DNA of 64,000 bases, taken from contig NC_045146.1 of the NCBI RefSeq assembly GCF_008831285.2, positions 6,398,972 through 6,462,971 of the forward strand, read 5' to 3'. The notes beneath the pieces were generated by a model, which was given only the letters and a program-made list of their open reading frames with translations, was not told the DNA's origin and made no database searches. Made by a program: the position numbers and the translations under genes. Below are positions 56,264-64,000 of the stretch, one piece after another (the first letter of the stretch is position 1; each line of letters opens with the position of its first letter). Origin of the DNA: Nymphaea colorata (Eukaryota > Streptophyta > Magnoliopsida > Nymphaeales > Nymphaeaceae).

Positions 56264-59060
56264 AGTTAAGAGGTAAGCTTATTTCATCACCATACTGTGG
56301 TACCATGAGAGAAAACTACCAATAATTCATCCTCAATCTGGCTGTGAGGAGTGAATTCCTGGTCAATTATTCTCATTTATTCTCCACTTCAGAGTCCAGA
56401 TAAGATGGAACACAGTTGTTTTCATGATCAACTTTTGATTTTCATTCCCAAATTTAGTTTTGTACAATTTCTCAACTAGACATGTTTGTTTTGATGTGCA
56501 TAAGTATTTGTAAGCTATGAATTTTACAGTTTAGAACATTTAGCATTTGAAAGTTTTCTTTTTCCTGCTTTTGGAGAGATCAATTGAAAGAGACCCGATT
56601 TGAACTCTCTAAGGAGCAGTTGTTAAATCTCTTAGGTACACCATCTTTCCTTGAACCAAGAGATACCATTTCCTTTGGTTTTACCATGTGAGGTAGTCTC
56701 AAACCATGCACAGATTCAAACTCCCAATTTGGTCAAATTGAAGAAGCCCTTTTCCTCTGTATTATATACCATGGTTCAGTTTATAAATCTGGAAGTCGAA
56801 AGTTCAACATGAAGTGTAAAGACATAGATTGCAATTTTTGAAAAAAATACTTCACAAATTTGCCCATGTTTTACATTATGTAAACAAATTTCTGGAACAC
56901 TACTTGGTTCAAGCAGCTAATTAAGTTCACGTACATGTTTTTTAGTACCAAATTTAGATATTCCATTTGTTATGTGTATGCCTGCGTACATTTTTTATCT
57001 TTTCAAACACTTGACCTTCTATTCTCTAGATTATGACATGAAACAAATTTAAGACAGAAATGAACTTGGAAGACACATATATAAAATCTTAAAAGGGGAG
57101 CTGTCCACTCAAGCCTACAACTTCACCGGTGAAATTAAAGAAACCATCAATGAGACTGAATTAAGATGCCTCTTTTATTATTGGCCAACCCAAAATCCTT
57201 TTTCCTGTTTTATTCATCCAACAACACAAGAAAACAATTTTCGCTCAACAAAACTAAAAGCTCAATGCTCCAAAATAATGAATTCATGGATGCAGATTTG
57301 GATTCCCAAAATGAAGGCATATTTTTTCGTTAAAAACAAATTAGAAATTGATGAGTAGTCAGGTAAGCACAACTGATCAATAAAATGTAAGGCAACAAAT
57401 CTAGAAATCAAGCTAAAGTATTTCTACATCCAAAAAGGAGGTAGAAGGACATGATTTATTAGGTGTCCACGGGATAATCAACTTTGATATTACCTAGAAT
57501 AAGTCTTGGAATCCAAATGATTTAGCACTAGCAGCATGTAGATGCAATTAGCTTGCACTTGTAGGCCATTCCTACACTACGCCAAGGCCAAATACAAATC
57601 ATCAAGATGAAGTAATTGCTTAATAAAAGTGCATTAAGCGAAGAGGAAATGGTGCTTGGGTGACTGAGATGATTGGTCTAGAAACTGGTCTTACTACAAA
57701 GAACTCATATTTCAATGAAGCAAAAAAGGCAAACACACTTGATAGTGAACTCCCATTTCTTAGTTCCATTTACCATTATTTTCTAAACATTAGTACCAAT
57801 AGATAGTTAATTCTGATTATTTTCTAAACATTAGTACCAATAGATAGTTAATTCTGACTCCAGAGATCCAGTGGCCAATTTTCGCCTTGCAGTCCAAATA
57901 AGAAGCCACAAGCAACTCAAAGAACAAAAATAGGCAATCCTACACCTAAAACGCCTAGAAGAACAAACAAAAAGGAACATCAAAACATGGGAAACAAACA
58001 CTAGAGAAGGATCACTAAAATAGTTCTAGCAAAAAGCCCAACCTATCAAGAAACTAGCATAAGCCATCCATGACCATCATAATATCAAGCTTACCATTTC
58101 GATCCATAGAGAAGAGGGGACAGATAATTTCCTGGCAATCTGGGAGTGGGGAAGCCTAAGCGAAGATTTTTTTAGTCCTCCATGGTCATTCCCAAATTTA
58201 GGAGAAAAAAGGTAAGAGGATAAGTGGAAGAATGTGTAGACCTAAAATAACAAAACAATAGGGTTGATTGCTGGAAAAGGAGCAAAATAAGGTCAAGGTC
58301 AATGTTACAATAGTAAAATTTCCCAGAAATGCTAAAATAGTGAAGCATCGTGTGAAAAGGAAAAGAACTCGGAAGAATATAATTGGAGAGACTTTTCAAA
58401 ATGGTCTTCGCTACAAAAGGATGTAAGGCTTGTTATGCATGAGCCGATTCATAAATATAGGTTCGTTTTTCTCTTATGAAAGGACCCTGCACCATTTAAT
58501 GGTTTTTTATTTTAATGTTCACAAAGTTATTTTGTGGTAGCAAACCACTTCTGTCATTTAAAATGTCACTTTCAATCATACATATTCTTTCGCCATTGTC
58601 ATGTACTCCAAGCCTTTAAGATGCTTTGCAACATGTGTCATTGAAGAACATATGGAATGTCCAAACTATGATGTTGGCGTCACCTACATCACAAAACATG
58701 GCATTTCCTATAGTGAATCACTAATGTCGATATTGAATGACAAGTTCTATTTCCTATGGAACTTGGCATTAGCTTGGCACTAGAAATGTGGGTAATTTAT
58801 TTCCCCTCCAAGGTGATTGCATTTGGCAAGTTTTTTTGTGACCTTCCTCAGTTTTGTCACTGTTTTCCCTTAAATGTGGTGGCTGCATTATATTAACCAT
58901 AACCTACAGTTTCATCTCACCACATCGAGTATACAAGGAAATTGTTGATCTCAGGTGGCCACCATCAACCATCTTGGGTTGCAGAACTAGGATTTTTGGC
59001 TAAGGGGCACATTGAATCAACCAAATCTGGTGTGGGCATGCTATGTGACTATAGCCAGGT
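56264..59060. other. Unassigned intergenic sequence
   Basis: No gene is recognised on either strand; the longest frames (58,172-58,399 minus, 58,601-58,783 plus) show no known motif. No further pyrophosphatase exons were found upstream of 56,263. An exact 41-bp tandem duplication is listed separately. Confidence 0.4.
57775..57856. repeat. Exact 41-bp tandem duplication
   Basis: ATTATTTTCTAAACATTAGT through GTTAATTCTG occurs twice back to back (57,775-57,815 and 57,816-57,856) with no difference. A recent slippage or assembly duplication are both possible. Confidence 0.93.
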
Positions 59061-60254
59061 CTAGCTTCACTACAATAGGATTTTTGAAGATCTAGTGTGG
59101 GCTAACCGACACCAGCCACATTATAGCTCTGCTATTGCCATCATGCACATGTCCGAACATGGCTCTTACCCACAACAACACCTTTCTTTGCATGGGGCTT
59201 GCAATTCCCTTTGGTGGGTCCGAGAATGGGATCCACCATTTCTCCCTCATTTGTTCGAAAACTTTGTCTGTCACTTACTTTGGATGAGTTTGCCCAACCC
59301 TTCCATTTGATGCTTCTTCTACCCTTGTCCCTTCATCCATCAATTTTCTTTGGACAAGTCTTCTCCTAGCCCTTTGGATGCAACATTCACCTTTATTTTT
59401 ATAGTGTAAGCTTCAACCCTCTTTGAACTTCATCTACCATCAACAATTGTTGCAATTGGGGATTCAATCACGAATAGTTGTAGGTGGCTGTTGCTCCATC
59501 AAGAATTGATGCTGGTAAGTTTTTTCTCAAATTCTGATGGAGGGATCTATTGTTAATATTTATGGTCATAATGGTACCAACAATAAGAATTAAGTAGATA
59601 GCAAAGTTCCACAGGTCACCTTAACAGAAAAGATGAAACAAGAATGGCCACGAAAGCTTGACGTGGACAAAGTGGAGGTTGTATAGCGAAGGCCTTATCT
59701 AAACATAGCTCTATAGTAGAAGTCTAATGCAAATGAAGAAAAATGTTTTTTTTATGGTGGTTGTTCAGTGGGAGCCTAATGTCAATGAAACCTTGTCATT
59801 GAAGAAAATTGTCATTAGAGTAGATGCACATATCATCGGTACCTCCCAGCATGTCACCATTCATCGAGGAGTAGAAGAGTTTATTGCATTAGCAACAACT
59901 AGCAAACCATTAATAAAGTTGATGGTGGTTTTACAATGATAGTATGATGTGATTGAAGGCTTGGCATCCGGGCAAATTATTGTCTAGAAGTAAATAGATG
60001 AGGCAACGTTGCAGCCAGAGAAGCAGAGGTGTATGTCATCAACAATAGCCAACACGTTGTGAGAAAGAAGACATGAAGACTAGTGTCAGAACTTGTGGAG
60101 CAAAGGATAATAGATGAGAGAAGAAGTTCAATAAAGCAGTCAAGCAGGAAACTAAAGAAGATAATAAAGACAATGAAGGACAAAAGGGGAGAAAGAAAGG
60201 AAGCTTGGGGGAAGAAGAGTACCAAGAGCCACACCAAATTTGTCTATTAATGAT

Positions 60255-60334
60255 ACATGTGGCAGACACATGTAACAACATGTGGCAGACACATGTAACA
60301 ACATGTGGCCGACACATGTTACAAACATGTGTCG
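60255..60334. repeat. 23-bp tandem repeat, each unit a palindrome
   Basis: ACATGTGGCAGACACATGTA plus ACA starts at 60,255, 60,278 and 60,301, with a partial fourth unit. Within each unit ACATGTG and CACATGT pair perfectly around GCAGA. Confidence 0.9.
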
Positions 60335-60735
60335 GCATTGAGAACCCTCCTAAGAATGGGTTTGCCTTTGCAATGCATTCCAAATAAAAATAAAATAGAA
60401 AAAAGAAAAAAATGTCTTTCTTTGCCACATTATAAATGTGATAAGAGTACGAGCCCCACGAAGTGGAGGGCTATCTTTGGCACTTCACTATCTCTGTTCC
60501 TCCTTTTGTCTCTTCCCCTCCAACTGTCTACCCATCTATCACAAAACCAGCACTCTTCACTCATGGATATCTATTTATGCTTCACCAGTCAATAGGAAGT
60601 TTTAGCTCCACCATTGCGTTGAAGGAATTCATGAGACTTTTCATGGGTTTTCCCTATTCTCCTCTCACTTCCGAGCTCTTCTATCACCGTCCCTCGTCTC
60701 AAAGATGCTTTTGGATTTCATTTCCAATGTAGTGT

Positions 60736-60777
60736 AAAGAAGAAGAAGAAGAAGAAGAAGAAGAAGAAGAAGAAGAG
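60736..60777. repeat. (GAA)n microsatellite
   Basis: About 13 uninterrupted AAG units, on the minus strand a CTT leader-like tract. It sits after a pyrimidine-rich stretch, but no gene start follows convincingly. Confidence 0.95.
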
Positions 60778-62454
60778 GCCACTGCTTCACCGTTGTCTTC
60801 ACTGAAACCCATGCTCTCTCTCTCTCTCTTTCTTGTTGTTCTATCATTGCTGGATTTAGATTTCTTTTAGATGGAGGAAGAACTAGGTTATTCTTTTTCT
60901 CATGTTGTCAGATTTTTTGTTTTGCACCGCTCCACCTCTAATGCCAATGGTCGATTCGTTTGTCTACCCTTCAATGGAGATCATCTTTTGGTTTTATGAG
61001 CATGATGATGTTTGATCATGGTTATTATGCTTTCCCCCCTTTTTTTGAAAAAAAAAATAATGATTTTTTTGTAAGCAGGCCCTAAGTAAAAGGAGAGGGC
61101 CCCATTAACCTGGGTGGGGATGAGGAGTGGGAAGAATGTGATTTTTCTTTTACTCTTGCTTTCAATTTCTTCGCATTGATAGGGTTTGCACAAATTTCAT
61201 TTATAATCTCTTCAATCCACTTTAGCAATGGTGGAAACATGTTATCTTTATTGAATTTCTGTCGCAATTTTTCTCATATTGGGATATGCTTTTTTTCAGT
61301 CCTGCAGTTTATGATAGGATGATGTGGAATGTGCATCTATGTAGCTGTGTATTTCTATTTTTTAAATCTTTTTGCTTTATGAAAGTTGAAGAAGAGACAT
61401 GGAAAGGTTACTGGATTGAGCACTATGTCGATCCGATGATTAAGCTAATGATGCTTGACTCCAAGACTATGGACATGGATAAAGAAGAGCATCTTGAGAC
61501 ATTTCTGAGTAAATGCACCCTTTTGCTGATACATGTTTGCTTCTAGCTGTTGTATTATTGTTTAGTTCACTTGATGTCTGAGTGCCATCCAGTTCTGATT
61601 TTGAAGGATGTATTCTATTATTCTTAAAAAATGTGTTGCAACTTTTCCATCTAAAAGGTCTTGAATGCTAAGTTGTTTAAAACTTGAGTTAGTTTGTAGC
61701 ATGCTTAGCTGCCAATTTGAGAACTCTTCATTGAACATTTTTTTTTCTTTCGGTGGTAGATTTTGTTTGGTGAAATTTAGAGATGTGCTTACAACATGGG
61801 TGATTTGGAAAGAAGGAATACCTTACTTACATCATTATTTACATGGGCATAGCCAGCGATGCTTGAGAGTTCATTTATGTCAATTTAATACCAGCTTACC
61901 ATGAAATTTTTCATTAACATACAAGTTCCATATATTGTTAAGATCAAAGCTACTGCATGCAGAAGGACTATGGATATGAAGGTTGATGTTAGAACCATTA
62001 TTGGTGTCAAACATACATATGAGGAACAAGTGTGAGAGAAAATATATGAACTTGTAATTTTATACATCAAAGCCAATAAATAAATAATTATTATGCATTT
62101 ATAAAGGAAATCAAAACTATTTAATGCATTTAAAGATGATATAGTGTATCTGTTCAGCTCCCATCAGCAATAGTTAATGTAGCTTGCACTTGGCTTGCTA
62201 TATGTCCAATCATGTTTCTTGTGTTCTATTTTCATTTTTTGATATGGATAATAAAGACTTCTTGCATTCTTTGTTCTTAGAAACTTGGATAGCACTAACC
62301 TTACAATATTTTTTTGTCAATCTAATGCAATTGACAATGTTGTAAGTTTGTCCGGCCCTAATTTTTTTGTCTTGCAGTAACTTTTTGTGACCTAATCATT
62401 TGAGCATGGTTATTTTTATTAAATTCTCATTCTCATCATCTATGTTATCATCAG

Positions 62455-62551
62455 GTACCAAGAGATTTTTCAGACAGCAATCTTAATGGTTCAATGCCTG
62501 ATACCCTTCTTAAGCAAGAAGGAAGTCTTATTTTGAGACATTTTTTTCTTC
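62455..62551 (+). pseudogene. Exon fragment like an LRR receptor-like kinase (malectin/LRR class)
   Basis: A 97-bp open stretch bounded by ATCATCAG at the acceptor side and TTC|GTAAGTG at the donor side. It reads DFSDSNLNGSMPDTLLKQ, then EGSLILR. Plant malectin-domain LRR kinases have L-N-L-x-x-N-x-L-x-G-S-I-P-x-x-L-L-x-K..G-S-L-x-L-R at the exon junction after their LRRs. The match is good but short; neighbouring exons (malectin, transmembrane, kinase) are not visible within the window, so it is likely a relic or the edge of a broken gene. Confidence 0.4.
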
Positions 62552-63552
62552 GTAAGTGTTCTGAGTGGTTGCTATGACAGTTATTTTCCATATTCTTTTG
62601 TGCAGTCTGATTATCATGCAAGAAGTTATTATTTAATTTTTTTCCTTTATAGAGTAGACAAATATAGAAGAATATACATGATTAAGACATTAGCATGTTT
62701 TTATCCTTTTGTTTCAATTTTTTAGTCTCAGCCAAATTCAATGGTGAAATAGGTGATGGTTCCATGTCAATTGGACCCATTGCTTGGACGTTGACATAGA
62801 AAATGTGTTGCATGTGGAGCTAGTCATGGCATTAGGGGCATTAGTTGTTTTTTCCTTCTCATTCTGTTTTCATTCCTTCAACAACTTTCATTGAGCTGTT
62901 CTAATGTCAAATATCAATTACCAACATACATTGGCCTGCATTTCAAACATATTAGTCTCCAATTCAATCATTCAGAATTTAAACAATGGTGTTAGGATTA
63001 AAACATGGCAAGAAGGGATGGGGATATTGTGGTCCAGTCATCAAATTTATGCATAAAAAAATAGTTCTTATCAAAACCTGAATATTGATTATTGTTATAT
63101 GTAATTTAATTTCAATGTATAAATTTTACCAAGCTAATAAAGAACTTTGAATTTAAAATAACCTTTTCTCTCTAATTTAGACTTGAAATTATATATACGT
63201 ATATATATTTATGTATATGTGTAGTCCAATATGTATACATATGTTTATGATCTGGAGCGACTTTGGCTGGCATCTATGAAGAATCGGCCAAAGCCCTTGT
63301 TTACCCTGCCTTTTCCATGTGCCAGTGATTATTTTCCCAACATAGGCAAGCCTGTTGTTGGGTAAAAGCCAGAAATAACATCTTCCAACATTTCTTGAAT
63401 GTCGAGCGAAACTATTTTTGGTGTTGTCATGGATGAGAAGGAACTGAAGCATACAAGTATGAGGAGCCTGATGGAAGCGAAATAAACAAGATAAGAAAAC
63501 AATGGTGATAGAGACAACTTAGAAGGATTTTAGGTAGATGGATTTTGGGGAC
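62552..63552. other. Unassigned AT-rich sequence
   Basis: No recognised gene. The end (63,505-63,552) becomes purine-rich with GGATTTTGGGGAC directly before the TGTGAACACCC start of the next feature, which would fit a polypurine tract. Confidence 0.35.
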
Positions 63553-64000
63553 TGTGAACACCCAAAATTTTTGTATGTCCAAATGACCATTTACCCTTTA
63601 CCGAAGACTAAATTTCATGAACAAATATTCATTTCTGAGCCGAACATGCACCTTTTACACCAGCATTGAGCACTAAACTTGCCCAAGCTAAAGATTACCA
63701 TTTTCCCTACATCATAGCATTTCTGATTTGGAAAGTAGCACTTTTTCAATGAATTTTCAAGAATTTTCTAATGTTTGAGCGATTAGGTCATTTCTGAACT
63801 TTACGTGACTCCAGGAGTTACTGTAGTCAGCCCACTAGGATTATCAAAGTCTACAATCAACTTTCATGTAACTCAAATCAACTCACCGGATCTTAAAACT
63901 ATGATCTTTATCTCAACCAAGTCAAAACAAGTTTACCTTGATAGAGAGAAAGTTTATTTCACTTACTTTGAGCTATCCAATCTATGTTTCAGTCTTATAC
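63553..64000 (+). mobile_element. Possible left edge of another gypsy-type LTR
   Basis: Starts TGTGAACACCCAAAATTTTT, resembling the TGTAATCACCC(C)AAA-TTTTCAAAA starts at 35,604 and 37,669, and is preceded by a purine tract. The rest is AT-rich and non-coding and runs off the window. Confidence 0.35.

Larger units (their letters stand above)
59061..62454. other. Unassigned sequence with scattered open stretches
   Basis: A CACTACAATAGG sequence occurs at 59,070, without a partner end. Frames at 59,727-59,939, 60,463-60,732 and 61,286-61,546 are not recognised. The last (VEEETWKGYWIEHYVDPMIK, then LMMLDSKTMDMDKEEHLE) has normal protein composition and a possible acceptor just before it, so it might be an exon relic. 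Confidence 0.35.

Noticed and set aside
59070-59090. CACTACAATAGG considered as a second CACTA transposon end
   Set aside because: No inverted partner end or subterminal repeats found, and eight bases are too few alone.
1-64000. tRNA, rRNA and riboswitch-like structures
   Set aside because: None found by eye; no sequence with tRNA arm and TTCGA-loop arrangement was convincing.

Overview
The window is nuclear DNA of a flowering plant. It is AT-rich, has spliceable plant exons with GT..AG borders, and consists mostly of decayed LTR retrotransposons. The one gene that looks intact is a WUSCHEL-related homeobox gene of the WOX11/WOX12 type (minus strand, 47,376 to about 45,579). I cannot resolve the species. 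No bacterial or organellar features, tRNA, rRNA or CRISPR were seen.

Layout. (1) Positions 1 to about 34,460 fit one large minus-strand Ty3/gypsy element of Tat/Ogre type. Its 3' LTR is 1-3,050, behind a polypurine tract. The internal tandem-repeat region is 3,065-6,990. Pol remnants (RT, RNase H, second RNase H, integrase) lie at 22,960-20,298. A gag-side region runs to a primer-binding-like site at 26,791-26,809, and a very long 5' LTR occupies about 26,810-34,460. This element appears split by a plus-strand element (about 7-20.3 kb) made of two long direct repeats around a non-coding core. That core carries a degenerate minisatellite, a 961-bp hAT-like transposon with a perfect 8-bp target duplication and, next to the left repeat, a decayed acetolactate synthase fragment.

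(2) About 34.5-42.7 kb holds further LTR fragments: a TATA box at 34,887, repeats sharing a TGTAATCACCC start at 35,604 and 37,669, and a GC-rich U3 island. It also holds a minus-strand copia gag remnant and a MITE with TIRs of about 47 bp.

(3) About 42.7-49.5 kb is the genic island with the WOX gene and a possible unidentified exon downstream.

(4) 49,462-54,281 is a nearly complete but dead Ty1/copia element inserted about 2.1 kb upstream of the WOX start codon. Its gag and protease carry internal tandem duplications and its reverse transcriptase has a YVDG active site. (5) 54.8-64 kb holds a small CACTA-like element, a decayed type I vacuolar H+-pyrophosphatase gene, short tandem repeats, an exon fragment resembling an LRR receptor kinase, and a possible new LTR edge at 63,553.

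Nothing here points to a coordinated pathway. The window records nested insertion, gene-fragment capture and repeat amplification around one developmental regulator. Family calls rest on motifs read directly from translated sequence; nested boundaries are inferences.
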